A stretch of 64,000 nucleotides of DNA, taken from contig CM019220.1 in assembly GCA_009741485.1 (NCBI GenBank), forward strand, positions 33,400,579 to 33,464,578. The letters run 5' to 3'. The notes under the pieces were generated by a model. It worked only from the letters and a program-made list of their open reading frames with translations. It was not told where the DNA came from and did no database searches. The stretch is from Malurus cyaneus samueli. Lineage: Eukaryota; Chordata; Aves; Passeriformes; Maluridae. The position numbers were made by a program, and so were the translations under genes. Shown here one piece after another: positions 30,101 through 45,100 of this stretch. The first letter of the stretch is position 1. Every line of letters starts with the position of its first letter.

Positions 30101-33100
30101 GCAGAGTGGTTGGTTGCACTGTAAATGTTTCAGGTCTTGTGGATTGAAGATTGTTTGAAAGTGAACTAAATATGGTTGTGTGTTGTGTTTTTTTTCTTGC
30201 AGGTTCTGAATGAGAAAAAGCTCCAAGAGGTTGACAGTCTGTGGAAAGAATTTGAAACTCCTGAAAAAGCAAACAAAATGTAAGCAGCTTTATGTGGGGA
30301 TAGTAGTGTAGGTTGTGGAAGGACATGGTTGCCCGTAGTTATGCACATCTGAGCCAGAATGAAGTATTGTTTTTGGTTTTGAGTATTGTAAAAGCTGTGA
30401 ACAATGATAATGTGACATTAGATACTCTGAGACACAATGGAATATCAAATGAAAGAAATACCTTACAGTGTAATTAAGCAGCAAAAGTCACACAGGTTAC
30501 CTTGTGTCACCAAAGCAAAAGACTGAGTGATATTTTAAGTTGATGTGGGTGCTTTGACAAGAACATCCAAGCTTGTAATTCTGGAAGTATCTGAAATGAC
30601 AGTTTTTTTGTGCTCAAAGGAAATTCTTTTGGGAAAGGTAAGTTTAATCCAGATGAAACTATGCAAATCACTGTGATTTGGGAGCTAGTGTTGTTGCCCA
30701 TGCCATCAGTTAGAGTTAGCACCACTGCAGAGCTGCACAGGGATTGTAGTGTCTGCTGATCAAGCTGGCCTTTCTAGCAAATTGCCCTAAATCTGGGAAC
30801 AGTGGTGAGTTCCTTCCAAGTCTGTCTAGTGTGTTTTTATTGGAAGATTTCTAACCTAATCTAATTTGATTATAATGGATGCATCTGAACTGAGCTATGC
30901 CTTGTGATTCGTATCTGTCCTGTAAAGCTTTGTAACAGTATTTAGAGGAAAGGCCGGAATGTCCTACATCTGCCTGTTCATGGTGTGATCAATCTTGTCC
31001 TGGAAACATCATTTTGGCTGCTTGTTACACAGGTTGTGGCTCTTAATGGGATCTCTACTCTGATAAAAATGATTCCTCTTTTACCTTTCTGTAAAGGCAT
31101 CAGTGTAAGCCTGAAGCTTCTGTTGGGATCTGCAAGTGCTTAACTCAAGCATTCAGCTTTATCTGTGACCTTGCTTCCTTTGCAGATACTTGACTCACAA
31201 AGAGCAGTGGTTAATCAGAACTGGATTAGTCAAATGCCTGTCCTTGACAAGGAATTTACTGGATTGAGATGGCTTCTTAACTGTAACTGTATATCAACTG
31301 TGTATCAACACCACAGACTGTGAGGGGAAGAGGCACGAAGCTGTGCCTAAGGATCTGATGCAGTGTGGTTAAACACTGTTCATATGATTTTTGGCTCTGG
31401 TCAGCACTTAGGGCGTGAAAGAAATTTTTGTTGTTTTAAGCTCAGCTCAGAACTTGTATTCTAACATCTAATTACAGGGGAGGACTTGAGGACTCATGGG
31501 CAATGAATCAGTTCAAATTTGAAGTCTTTGAAGATGCATTTGGTTGAAAAGCATGGTAAATCTGAGCTGTGCAGGCTCTGCATTCCACAGAGGCAGAATA
31601 TTTCTTTTTGAAGATGAGTGGGAAGATGCTATCATCAGTCAATCTGGGTGCAGTGTTGGAATTTAAATGGATGATGTCTGTCTTTAAATATAAACTACAA
31701 AGCAAAAATGGGGGTTAGTTTTTTTGGTGGTGTTGGTCCAAGAAATACCAAATCAAAAATATTTTTTTCTTTTATATAACTATTGTGGGACCCAATTGAA
31801 AAGTCACACCAGACTCAGTTGGCCAGTTTAGTGCTCTCACACTTTTTGAGGATCTGGATACTGATCTCTGCTCTCTTGAAGTCTTAGGGAAAAGAGAGGA
31901 ACTGTAGAGTCAGAGGCAGAAAAAAGATAAAAAGGTTCTAGCATGTGGTTTATGTACATTCATTTACACGCTTTCATTTTATTTCTGTAGAGTAAAGCTG
32001 AAACACTTTGAAAAATTTCAGGACACAACAGAAGCACTTGCTGGTAAGTGAGTTAACATTATTTTTACCAAAAAACCAAACGTTCTTACAAAAAGAAATC
32101 CTATTATGCACTACTTCACTCATTACTTACCTCTCTCCATGCTCTGTTTATTTTTTTTATATTTAAATTACAGTTTTTTCAAAGTGAGCTGTTTTTGATG
32201 GTTTGTGAGGTCGCCTATCCAGTCTATACTGTAGTAAAGATGTAATAAAGTCTAGTTTTTTCCTTCAGTGCATATTTCCCAAACAGCTTACAAATGAGCA
32301 CCATTTAAGTTTTGACTGATAGATGTAGTCTGTCTGTTGTCAATGATGGATTCTTGTTAAAGCTGAATATAACTGATTTGAGTCAACATTTCGTCACTAC
32401 CACTGAGACAGCAGACAGGTATTAGAGAACATTGATTATAACAACTTCCTGGTTTTTATGGACACCTTATGTCTGTGGTTTTCAGCCTAAAAAAGGTCTA
32501 TATTCATCTTAAATTCAGGAGTTTAAACAAAATGGAAGGCCTTGTATTTGATGATTTTTACTGATTTAAATGCTTGATGCTGTGGCCTTGTTTGAACAGG
32601 AATGATAGGAATTCTAGGTAACAACTCAGAAATGGTGTGACAATTGCTGCTGAATGTGCTGGTATGACATTAGTAGGAGGATATTCCAGATCTCATTTGT
32701 AACTAAAGAACAGTTCTTCATATTGTGATGTGGTCGGGATAGCTTATAAAGGAAGCAAAGAAGCAGGAATGGAGACACTACCATCAAACACAAGATGCAA
32801 GTATAAGAACTGAGATTGAAGCTGCTGTACCTTCTTCTCCATGGCATGTTTTTTGGATTATGTGGCTTTTGCATTGGTTTGGATTCAGTTCATGTATAGT
32901 TAGGGTGATTTAAAAAAAAAAAGGAACAAAAAATCCAAAACTTTCTACTACTTTGTTCAAGTTTACTTTTTTTTTTCAAGTTTACTTTTATCTGTGAAAC
33001 AGAGAGGTTCAGACTACTTACATCCCTTTTATTTGGAAGGGAAGATTGTTATAAGTGGGTTAGAAGCTATTGAACAGCTTGAAAGGTGGAAAATAATCTG

Positions 33101-36100
33101 CATTGTAAAATTGTTGAGAGGAAACTCAGCATAGCACTTAGATTTTACTCTTACATGTCATTAAGATTCTGGAAACCAAGAATCACTGGCTTCTGCTCTT
33201 GTTACTGGGATGAAGATGTATCAATCACAGAAGTTCAGTGGAGCACAGAGCTTACTCTCAAAGAGAGTTGTATAAGTGCCTGCTTAAAATATATTGTGTC
33301 GGATTGTAAAGCTTCTACAGATCTATTAATATTTGAGAATGAAGAACATCCTTTAAAGATTCTCCTGTCTGCATGCTGTATTAAAAGGGTCTGTCTGACT
33401 GCCCAGTCAGCATGTTTGGCATCATTCCTGGGGCTTTAGATTGTACATTATCATCACCAGAGAATGCAAATAAAGCCATTACTCAATTTAGGCTATCATG
33501 ATTGCTGCCTAAGGGACCTGGCAAATGGTTGGTTAATTAAATGATACACAAAATATTCCCATATAACCTTGTCTTTGGAAATGTTAAACATGTATCTGAA
33601 GCATATGGCATGCTGTTTGTAGAGATTCTTAAACAAAATTTGCAAAAATAGAACTGAAAACATATGGAGAAAGGAGAGGTGTCTAGGAGAAAGGTTTTTT
33701 GATTTTGGCCTTCCAAGGAGTAAGTGTTTAATGTTCTTCTATTTTGATTTTAGGTACTGTGTGTCCAAAGTGGTATTACAGCTCAGACTAGAGCTGCTGT
33801 GGGCAGTTAAATGCATGAAGTTAGGAGTTACATTTTTATAGGTTTTAGGAGGGGAAAAAACTGCATTGTTGGTCTTTTTGTTTTATTCAGCATCCACAGC
33901 TCTTGTAGAAGGCAAACTCAGCAAGAACTTGAAGAAAATTCTCAAGAAGATAGTGGCAAAAGATGCCCATGAGCAGTTGGCCGTGGCAGATGCCAAACTC
34001 GGAGGTGTCATAAAGGTGATAACTGATTTTACTGTTCTTCCTTTTGTGCTACTGAATTGTTAAAGGCAGATTCCAGGGATTTTGCAGTTACTGGCAATGG
34101 GTTGTGCTGCCAATGCTGTGTTTGCAGCATAGAGGATAGTTAATCCTAGTGTGTGCACAGAGAAGATGTTGTCTTGAGTTCCCACGTGGCTGATATGGTA
34201 AGAATGACTGAGGTGTTCAGGTTGATTTGATTTCTCTCTTAAATATTAATTAGAAACCCAGCAAGTTAAAAAATCAATTTTCCTAATGATGATCCAATCG
34301 AAAAAAAGAGTGGGAGGAGGAACCAACCAAAAAGTCTGAGCCAGGCAGACTCACTTATTCCTCACCAGCAGTGTCGTGTTGGGAGTAGGCATCAGGGTTC
34401 CTCAGTCTGCGGGCCAAACTGTTTCTAGTCAACTTCAGAATCTTGACTCTTAAGTTGGATGTTCTACATAGCAGGTAGAGCATTAATTACAAATTTGCTC
34501 TTCGAAGTGGAATATTAACTGTGTGGGGAACTGGGGGTGTCAGTACCTGGAGCAACAGAAATGGATGAAACTTGTGATCATGGCATTGCAGTGGGAAAAC
34601 CAGTTACAATGATGTAAGGCTACCAGAAGAACTTCAGAGGAATGTTGTCTTGTGCCTGACTTTGGACCATTGATTTCCCCCCCTACAGGAGAAGCTGAAT
34701 TTGAGTTGTATACACAGCCCAATGGTCACAGAGCTGATGAGAGGAATTCGCTCCCAGATTGAAGGGCTTATAACAGGGCTCCCTTCTCGAGAGATGGCAG
34801 CAATGTGCCTGGGTCTGGCACACAGGTGAGTTCCTACAACAGCTCTGTTTCATCCCATGTCTGCCCTATTCCTGTGTCCCTGGCTGTGCTGTGCTGTGCT
34901 GCTTGAAGTGTCTCTGAGTATGTGACATGGTCTCATACTCTGTAAGTCAAGTTTCTTTTGTATCTGAAATTTCGTTTTAGAAGGGAAATGTTTTCCAGTT
35001 TGCACCCACCCTGTAGGGAAATGCTTCATCTTCACCCAAAGATGAAGTTGGCAGCTTTCCTTTTCGTGTTATATACTTCAGGATTTCATCTGGAATGTGT
35101 CAGGAGCAGTCAAGTGAGTCATTTAAAGCTCCATTGCCTCTAACACACAAGGTGGAGATCCTGGTTTGCTGATTTATGCCAGAATAGATACCCATATAAT
35201 AGATAATGAAAATATTAAAGGCAGGGTTGTTCTTTCCACGCTTCCATTTTGGTGTAGTGGAGTAATAGTTAAATACAAAGTTGTTGGATCACCATGGGAT
35301 CAGGAATCCATTAGCAAGTAATTTTTAATCTATATTCTGACATGAGCTTGTTCTGTCACAAGCCATTTACAAGTTAGAGAAATGCTTTGCTGTAGCTAAT
35401 TCTTTAAAAATATATGTTTGCTTAGAAAATAGGCATTAATATTGAAAAGACTTTTAAGATGCAAATCCTCATTGATACCAAGTGTCTTTCACTGTAGCTA
35501 CAGAGAAATTCTAAATAGTCATTAAAGCTGGATGGTAATGGGCTTTCTGAGACAGTGAGAATCTGTTCCAGGAAGTTTCTTTTGTTGCTTCACATTAGCG
35601 TTGCTGGTGTTTGCTGCTGGGGAGATGCAGTTTGGTGGATTGCCTCCAGCTGCTGCTCAATTGGAAGTGCTCTTGGCAAATGCTTTTTGTGGGGAACCAT
35701 GCAGAAAAACCAACCAAGGGCCAATTTCCTGCCACAGAACTTGAGTTCAGTCTGCTGCAGGTGGTACCAGTAGCCTTACCTTTCCCTTTCACCCTGCTCA
35801 CAGGGTATGTGAGTGGACACTTGTCAGAGCTGTTGTGAAGCTTGCTGAGAGCAGTCAGTCACACAGATCTGAGCTTGGTTTGAATCAACCTGTGGACAAC
35901 TGTATTTATTTTGAAAAGGAACAGGAGGGGCATGTTCTGCAAGAAGATGTCAGGATTCTGATGAAACTGTATTTCTGTCTCCTCAGCCTTTCCCGATACA
36001 AGTTGAAATTCAGCCCAGACAAAGTAGATACCATGATTATCCAGGCAATTTGTAAGTATATTGAGAGTTTAAATTATTAATGGATTTGGCTTAGGATAGC

Positions 36101-39100
36101 TGACTTCTTTACATTGGTTACAGAAAAATATTGATGTCAATTTCCTTCTAGGCTGTCTTCATAAATTGGGCACTGATGCTCAGCTAGGCATAAAGCGTGT
36201 CTTCTTAATAGTGTTCTCCACAAGCAGGAACATTTTTAGGGTGATACAATAAACTGGCGTGCACTTTTTCTTAGCATAGAAATCAATTGAATTATAGGCA
36301 GTGTTCAATCCTCTAAGGGCTTTCCTTCCCAACATGCTTCCCTTCTGAGTAGTGCTGGGAGAGTGGGCCCCATAGGACAGCATTTTCTGGCCCATCATTT
36401 AGGTGGTATTTTGTGTAGTGGACAATGTAGAAATAGACTCTAGCATTAGGCATGTGAAGCACATTGCAGTGTGTAACGCTGCATTTTGTCTCCTTGCTTT
36501 CTAAATGGAAAACAGACTGAAATTGTTAAAGCAGTTGGGAAAGCCCATTCCTCATTTTTCCTTGAAGACATACACGTCGTAATCTGAACGCTTGCTGTGA
36601 AGCAGTGGTGACAAATCCTCTTTGGAATATTAATTCCCAGACTGTTGCCAATGATGAAACGTAGTTAAACTGAAATTAATGATGTAATTCAGTTCCTTCG
36701 TCACTACCACTGAGACAACAGATGGGAATGTTGGTATTGCATTAGCAGGAAATATTTTAGCCTCAGGGCAATAGCACTAGTAATATATGCTGTAGATGCT
36801 CTGCTCTGGTAAATTATAGATCTGGTTATTGGTCATATCTGATAAATGGTGAGCCTGTTGGCTTTGTATTTGGTATGTTTATATTATAACAGCAACTAAA
36901 AGGTTTGATCTTTTAAATCAAGTAATAGAATACAAGATCAGTCTGTTACCATTAAAACATTTTTTCCTGAAAGTTACCTGGATAACTGCATTTTACATCA
37001 ACCTTGTATGTAGCATTTTGGCTGACTGAGAGGAAGGATAACTGGCTGCTGCTTCACTTCAAAGGGAATGTGCTTTGCAGCTGTTACAAAGTCTGTCCAA
37101 GACAGTCCCAGTGATAAAACTTTGAGGTCACACTCATGGGAATCCTAACATTCCCATAGTATTGTGCCTGCTGTTATGAAGTTTTCTGAAAAGTAAAGAT
37201 ATCTAGTGTACTGCAGTCTGGTTTATACCAGTATTTATAGAGTGGAATACTTCAGTTAATATATCTTTACACTATTTAATTTTTTTTGGTTAGAGAGTAC
37301 CACATTTTTAGGTTACCATTTTAGAAAAAGGAATCCATTCTTCTTTCTTTTAGCTCTTCTGGATGACTTGGACAAAGAACTGAATAACTACATCATGCGC
37401 TGTCGGGAATGGTATGGTTGGCACTTCCCTGAACTGGGCAAAATCATCACAGATAACCTGGCATACTGTAAATGTGTGAGGAAAGTTGGTGAGTAGTGAG
37501 GACAGCCAAGCCTGCAGCGTGGGGCATGGAGTGGGCATGGCATGAGTGGCACTGCTGTGGAGACCCACTCACTCCAGCTGCTCTTGACCCTGTAGCAATG
37601 GTAGGGTAAATAGGGCCAGGTGAACAAGAGGCTGTGTTTCTATCTGGATGTTGATGTAATTTGCCATTTGGAAGCTGAAGTGAAAGTTAATGCCATGTCA
37701 CCAACCAGTTCTTCATGGATCACCAGCACATCTACTTAGAATCACTGTTAGTCAGCAGACCAATCTGGAAATTAGCTACTGAAAAAATGATGTAAAGAAA
37801 AGTGTTTCCTTTCTCTGAAAGTTCCTGGAGACAGAAGCTGATAGAATTAATCATAAGAGCAGAAAGAATGACTGCTATACCTTGGACAACACCTTATGTG
37901 CTTGGTACTGATTATCTTTTTTTTTTTTTTTTTTTTTTTTTTGTAATAATGGAGTCTGCGGTCTGGAGGAAGACTTGTAGACTTGTGGTCTACAAGGGAG
38001 CTTTTTTTTTCCCTGATTGCAGAAACAATTAAATAGGTTTGGTTAGCGGTGACTGCGTGCTTCCTGGAATTCTTTTCTTATAATATTGTGACTGAAAATT
38101 TTGCAGCTACTGAGAAGGTGAAGCATGCAGTGTTACAGAGTATGGGTTTTCTGTTTTTTTTTTCTAGTTTCAGTTTCAATATTTCCACCCATTCCTAACT
38201 GGTGTAAAGTCAGAACACTGACATATATTTTAGGAATTCAGAATAGCGTGATGGCAGACTTGACTCACTGTTTTTATTTCAGCCTTTTATCTTCATCTGT
38301 TTCTGTGCTTTTTTTATTAGTTCATCTCGCCCCCAGTACAAACAAGCTTTCATCTGTCCCTTACAGGAGACAGAAGCAATTTTGCTTCCTCTGATGTTTC
38401 TGACATCCTACCAGAGGAGATTGAGGAGGATGTGAAAGCTGCTGCTGAGATTTCCATGGGGACAGAAGTATCAGAAGAAGACATAAACAACATAATCCAT
38501 CTCTGTGATCAGGTATGTACACAGGGATGGATAGGAGTAGACTTTAGAGACTACTTTAGCCATTTCAGAACCACTTCTACCAAGGAAAGCTTTTTCCCAG
38601 GGCAATACTTACACTCTTGTGATGGCAGTGATGATTCCTAGATGGTTGCTTTCCTGATGTTTAGACATGAGGGTGCACAGTCACTACCTCATCTGAGCCA
38701 TCTCAGGCTGTTGATATCTACAAAAGGCTTTCTGCAAGTGGCAGTCTTACCTTTGGGAGGAATTTTGCTATCATTGGGCTTCTAAGTGTTTGAGATAATG
38801 GCATTGTATAGGCTCTTTTTAATCTGTCACAGTGGAAGCTGGGTGATAACCCCTGAGTTAAAAATGGAGCACTGAAACTCCAAAAGAATTAGGAGTCCTA
38901 TCCTGCTCTTGTCTGGATTGGGTGTGGACAAACACCCTGTGCCAGTTGGATTTCTTTACCAGGGAGAGGCAGGGTTAGGAGTTCTTGTTCTTGGTCTAGA
39001 CCAGGCTCCGTTTTTATGTTCATTCTAATTGTGTGTATTTGTATGGAACAAGTAAAGAGCATATATCCCATTTCAAGAGAATGATGGCGAAGATTTATGT

Positions 39101-42100
39101 GAAAACTGAATGTTCCAGGGTTTTGCCCTAAAAAAAATGTCCTTACTAAGTAATTTTTGTTCTGCTTCACTGTCTTTGGCATGTTGTCAGCTCCTTTATC
39201 ATGAGTTTTGCTGAGAAGATAAATTGCATAAGGGAATAAGCAGTACAGATTCTATATACTTTGTGGCTGGAATTCTGCTCTGGGAATATGCCCTATATAA
39301 ATCTTCCTGCAGTTCTGGCTCTTGGCTTGTTAGCATTTTGCAATTTGTTAGTCTCCTACATTGGAATACTCAGCGCTTCCTCATGTCACTATATTTCTCT
39401 CCTACTATTTTTGGTCAGCTAATACTGACTCCTGTGACCAAACTGTCTGTGCCAGGTGATTGAAATCTCCGAGTATCGGACACAACTCTATGACTACCTG
39501 AAGAACAGAATGATGGCCATCGCTCCTAATCTCACTGTCATGGTGGGAGAGCTGGTGGGAGCAAGACTCATTGCTCATGCAGGTGGGTTACAGTCACCAA
39601 TGTGAATAAATCTTAGATGACCTCATCAGAGGTTTTCTCCAAGGAGCTGGTCAGCTGAAAGCATTATGTAAACATCTCATGGTAAATGGGGCAAAGGCAG
39701 CACTTTAGGAATCGTGAGAGTACCAGCATGAGCTTGGTGGTAGTCTGTGATGACAAAGTTCTCAGTTGGCCTGAATTCTTTTTGGAGTATGAGGGCAACT
39801 TAAGTCACTACCTCTTCTGAGACACTTACCGAGCCTCCTGCTGATAGTTCGGTCACTTCTAAGGTAAAAATCCAACATTAGGCATTTATAACCAGACTGG
39901 CTCAAGGTAGTAGCCTTATTTCACTTCTTTGTGCTGCTGTTCTGTGATGACATGTTCTTGCTGTCAGACTGTCAGGACTAGGCATTATTCCACTGGAATG
40001 TGTTTCATTGAGTCAGCCTTCTTTCCTGATGCTGTAATCAAGCCAAGACAGTTGAGGCATGAAAGACTGAAATGGTTTACCTGGCCTTCAGGAAACAAAA
40101 GTGAAACCCTGCTCATGAAAATAGATGGCTCTGAGCTGCTTATGCTATTCAATAGCAGGAATCTAACCTAGCTGCTTCTTTCACTACTGCTGTGTCACCT
40201 CATTCTAGGTTCCCTCTTGAATTTGGCAAAACATCCAGCTTCAACGGTTCAGTTACTGGGTGCTGAGAAGGCGCTCTTCAGAGCACTGAAGACTAAAAGG
40301 GACACACCTAAGTTTGGCCTTATCTATCATGCCTCCCTGGTGGGACAGAGCAATACCAAAAATAAAGGAAAGGTAAGATGTAGAGTTCTTTATAAGCTTG
40401 TTTTTTTTCCAGAGCATTAATATCTTGGGCTTCATGATGACTTCAGCTTCACAGTTAGGCTCTTTCCATGGCTTGCTTTACTGTATTGTTTTGTGATTAT
40501 GTGGAAAATACCACTGTCTCACAAATCTTTGAGTATCCTTCATTTCTGTGAATGGGATTGTCCATTTGACATCTGAGCAATAACAGATGGATTCCTGCTG
40601 AGTTAGGATGTAACACAGGCTTTCTCAAGGGGTATGTTAGTACTTCTAAGTGGTAGTAAATTTAGGTGTTGCAAGTTTTAGTCTTGCTTGGAAATTGGAC
40701 TCTTCTTATGCTAAAGTAATTTGCAGCTTGATCTTAAAGCTGAGTCTTTCCTAATGCAGATGGATGAATATGTGTTAGAATTGTGGAGAAAGCTGGAAAT
40801 TACATTTCAAACTAACCTGATCTAAAAGTTGGGGAAGATTAGGATATGTGTAACTGACCTACTGTCTCAAACGTTTCCCTTTATTTATCAAGGAAATAAG
40901 GTGTTACATTAACAGTGTTTCACTGTTGAATGAGTGATACACTAATTATATTTTTGACTAAACGCTCTATTAAATGGTTACTTTGTTCTTTTGTGTGTGG
41001 GTATGGTTTCCAGATTAGAGTGAATCATTGCCTTATGTTAAGTCTTAGCATTTAATATTATTTTTGTCTTTTCCAGATTTCTCGAATGCTGGCAGCAAAG
41101 ACTGCCTTGACTATTCGTTATGATGCCCTTGGAGAGAACACCAGTGCTGAAATGGGAGCTGAGAACAGACTAAAAGTAGAGACGAGACTGAGGCTTTTGG
41201 AAGAGAGAGGGGTAAGTCTTACAGAGAGCTGCATGAAGCTGACATTCTTGCTCAGGGTATGGTTTTCTGACACACTGCTTTTTGACACTTTTCCCTCAGT
41301 TGTGTGTCTCCCTTACCCTGTAGTTTCTCCCAGCTTTGGCTGGAGTGGCCACGTGTGTGAGTTGACTGCAGGCATTTGTGTGTCAGCTGTTCTTTGACAG
41401 TAAAGGAGATGAATAAGATCTTACCTTTACATTCCCTACATCTCTACAAATTGCAAAGATAGCCTCATTTCTTCATAGCTTCTTTCTGTCTACCTTAGAA
41501 GGTATATTTGTGCTTTCTCCCCATCTTTACTTCCCCAGAATCCAAACACTGGTGGTGATTAGTCTTACAGAGCTTTCTCTGTAGCTAAAGCAAGATGTTA
41601 TTCTGAAAATTGCTGCATTGCCCTCCCACCACCTAATGCATATCCTGCCTCTCCACACCCTCTGTGCCGTGCTGCCACATCATCAGCATGGTGTGCTGGG
41701 AGAGTGTAGGGTCCCTTTCCTCTTTTGGGTGGCATGGCTGCTGCATGTGACCTTGTGAATGACCAAAACGTTCAGCCTTCCAAGCTGGAAGATCTGATAC
41801 CAATGCTCTAGTAGTGGCATCACTAGAACAGAAAAGAAAAATCCAGAAAAACCTGCCCACTTTCTTCACAGGAGGTGAAACTTCCCATCAGAACAAAGGC
41901 AAGGAAACATATTAACACCAAAAGACAAACCAAGCACCTGACAAGTACACATTTAATTTAGTTTAGGGCCTGTGTTGTGGTTTAATGTTGGCTTTATGCC
42001 AGCCATATTGTGATACTTGCTCTGACATGCACTTACTCTTGCAAAAAAAAAAAAGTGCACTAATTTGAGCTGCTTTTGGGAATTTGGAGGTACAATATTA

Positions 42101-45100
42101 GGTCAGTGTGTCTGTGGTGTATTGGATCCAGTACTAGATGCCCTTTATTTGAGTTGGACACTTAAAGAGCAGCATTAGGAAGGCCATTCTCAGCTACACT
42201 CCCTGACACTACTCTACACTCAGGTGTAAAACTGGTGCAGATACACAAGAGCCTGACCCACAATAAATGTCTGTCTTTCCATCTTTAATTCCTTTCAAGA
42301 GCTGTAGACCTTGTGTTGTGAATTGTTTTCGTTATGAGTAATTTGTTTTTCATGTCTAAATTTTTCTTGTAGATAAGAAGAATAAGTGGCACTGGAAAAG
42401 CCTTGGCCAAGACAGACAAGTATCAGAACAAGAGGTGAATAGTTTTTCCTTTCAGCTTGGCTGAGTAAATACAACTCTCCATGTTTTTATTTCTGAAAAG
42501 CTTTTTGGTTGTGGGCTTAGTTGACTTAAGATCCAGAAAACATTTTCTGTGGTTTTTAAACATTGATGATAAGAATTTCCTTTTCCCAGATCTTCTAGTA
42601 GTGAATTACTGGCATCATCATATAGCAAATGCTTAAGGTACTACCAGCAGCATCCCAAAAAGCTGGGTGTTAACATACAGCAGCTTTCTGTTATATTAGC
42701 AGAATCAGCTATATGATTCTGAATGAAATAAATTGGAGAAAATCAGAGTATGAATTAATTTCTTTGACATCTCTAGGAAGCTGTCCTAGAGATGTACTTA
42801 GCCATCTTATTCTTAAAAAATGGGAAAAAACAGGCACCACAGGTTTTGAGCAAAGCTTCATCTCCTTGTTTAAGTCTTGCATGTAATAAGTAACATGGCT
42901 TAAGCAATAGATAAGGTCTGTGAGTACTCTGGACACTGTTAGAAGAGTTTCTGGTGCCTAAAGTGACACTGTAAATTGCAACTGGGACAGCTGAACATCT
43001 GAGGATTTGAACAGGGTATTATTAGTCTGTGCTGTGACATCTGGGTTTATTGCTTAATTTGGTTGCAGGCTTCTTGCTTAGCTTGGCCTGCTTATTTTGC
43101 TGAGCCTTTGGCATAGAGAGGGCAAGAGCTCAGCAAAATCAGGGCTCAGTGCTCATTCTGTGAGATCAAAAATAGCACTGTTGCACCCATCTGCAGCCCC
43201 CAAACATCTTTCTGGAGCCTAGCTGTAACTTTTGTTTCCATATGCCAGGCATTTCCAAGTGTAGTGTTGGCTGTGACTTCTGGAGCAGCTTTTGCAGACA
43301 GTAGATGAAGCGTCAGGATGTGTCAGGAGGCAGGAGCTGAGGGAGGAGGGTGTTGGAGAGACAACATAGATGCTGGGGTTTGATCTCTTGAAATGAGGAA
43401 TCATGAACTCCTGCCAGGACATGTTGCTGCTGTTAGACATGCTTTGCAAACATGTCTAGGTTTGGGGAGAATCTGAAGATAGTTCCTGGCTATTTGGCGT
43501 AATCTGGCTGCCTAAAAGGGAAACTAACTCAGTACTTGTCAAATTGTCCTTGTAATATAAAAATGGCAGTACTGGCTGTATGGGGTTGTTAGGCTAGAAT
43601 AGTGTTCTAAGGAGATCGGCAAGAATCTTAGTCTTGTATGGAACTATGGAGTCTGTATGAAATTAGCTAAATCAGATTAACATATTAGAAGTTAAATGCG
43701 AGGTAGTTTTTAGAGAGGAGGTTCAAGTGAAGCATTTCTGTATGCTTTCCAAAAAAGATGCAAGAGGTACTATATTTGTCTTATTTATGGTTTTGTGGGC
43801 TTGATTTCGGGTTTTTTGTTTTGTTTTTAATTAGCAGTAGTGTTACAACAATGACAAGGAAGCCAGTGAGCTGTCACTTGGGTTTAACTGAAGCAGAGTC
43901 CACTGTTTGCAAAAGGCTGTGTAATCAGTTTCTGCAAACCATATGTAGTGTTAATACCCATAAGAATAATTTCCCATGCTTAGAGGGTGAGTTGATGGTA
44001 CTGTCCACTGGCATTACCACATGCTTCCCAGTCCAGTCACTTAGCCTCAGTTGCTTTTATAACCTGTGCAAGGTAGCTACATCAGACTCCTCTTCTAGAA
44101 AAATTCAAATGCTCATTATGTGACTGGGGAGAAAATATTTTAGACTTACTGTTTTAAAATTCCCTTTTTCTTCAGTAGAAATTCTGTTCTGAATAAGAAA
44201 AAAAAATGGCTTCATTACTATTTTATGGTTGAGTGACCCCTTACAAGTTCCAATTAAAGAGCAGTGATTTCAGGGTGGCTGGTTCTCTGCAGCCTGTAGA
44301 GGACTTTGTGACTGAACAAACGAGCATGCAATAACTGAGAAGAGGCAGTTTCAGACATAGATTAGAGTTTTGAATGTCTCATAAAGTCAGTGGGTTCACT
44401 CAGGTGTACAGCAATGAGCCATAACATTACACTGCCTTGTCTGAGAGTTTGCCCTCTTAATGTAATGGTGGAGAGGCAGTGTAGAAAAAGCAAAAGTAAA
44501 GCTACTTCTAATGCTCTGTGTGTGTGTGTGCATATAAATATGTATTATTACCTCTAAAGTACAATTATAGGGTAATATACCAAATACAATTCAATAATAT
44601 ACCAAATGGTGGGGAGCTGAGTGCTTGTGACCATATGGCCACGCTGGATAGGCTTTCAGTATCAGAGACATCAATTTAATGAGTAATTAAAGTGCTCTGT
44701 AGAGCCTTGAACAGGTATAAACCAGGATCAAGCTCTTAGTTTACTGGTATCTTCTTTTCAGATCAGACAGCTGTTCTTGGGGTAGGGTATCTCTTCCATA
44801 GCTATGATTATTGATAAACCAGCTGTGGATTGGAGGAAGGGCCTCACTACCTGTAGATGTTTTGTTTGCTGAGCAAGACTGATTTTCAGATATTCTTGGT
44901 AGGTTTTGTTGGAAAGTTTGTGTTCAACTGCAGGATGTTACCCGAAGGTTTGCTCTTCTTGATACTTAAACTGACTTTTTTCTTCATAACAGCGAAATAA
45001 AAGTATTTGACCCATCTGGTGACTCTACACTTCCTGTTGTTTCCAAGAAGCGCAAAATTCAGGAGGTGGATGAACAAGACACAGAGGTTGCAGTGAAAGC

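Noticed and set aside
33086..33439. 117-codon + strand frame in NOP58 intron 3
   Set aside because: No domain, no splice signals, and located within an intron of a well-defined gene.
34286..34342. C/D-snoRNA look-alike in NOP58 intron 4 (ATGATGA then CTGA)
   Set aside because: Only about 55 bases apart, no terminal stem, and no guide match to rRNA that I recognise.
40432..40575. ATGATGA with a distant CTGA in NOP58 intron 10
   Set aside because: The spacing (about 140 bases) and lack of stem do not fit a box C/D RNA.
41969..42010. TGTTGTGGTTTAA-like start resembling a passerine LTR end in NOP58 intron 11
   Set aside because: Only the first dozen bases resemble an LTR terminus; no matching 3' end or target duplication was found.
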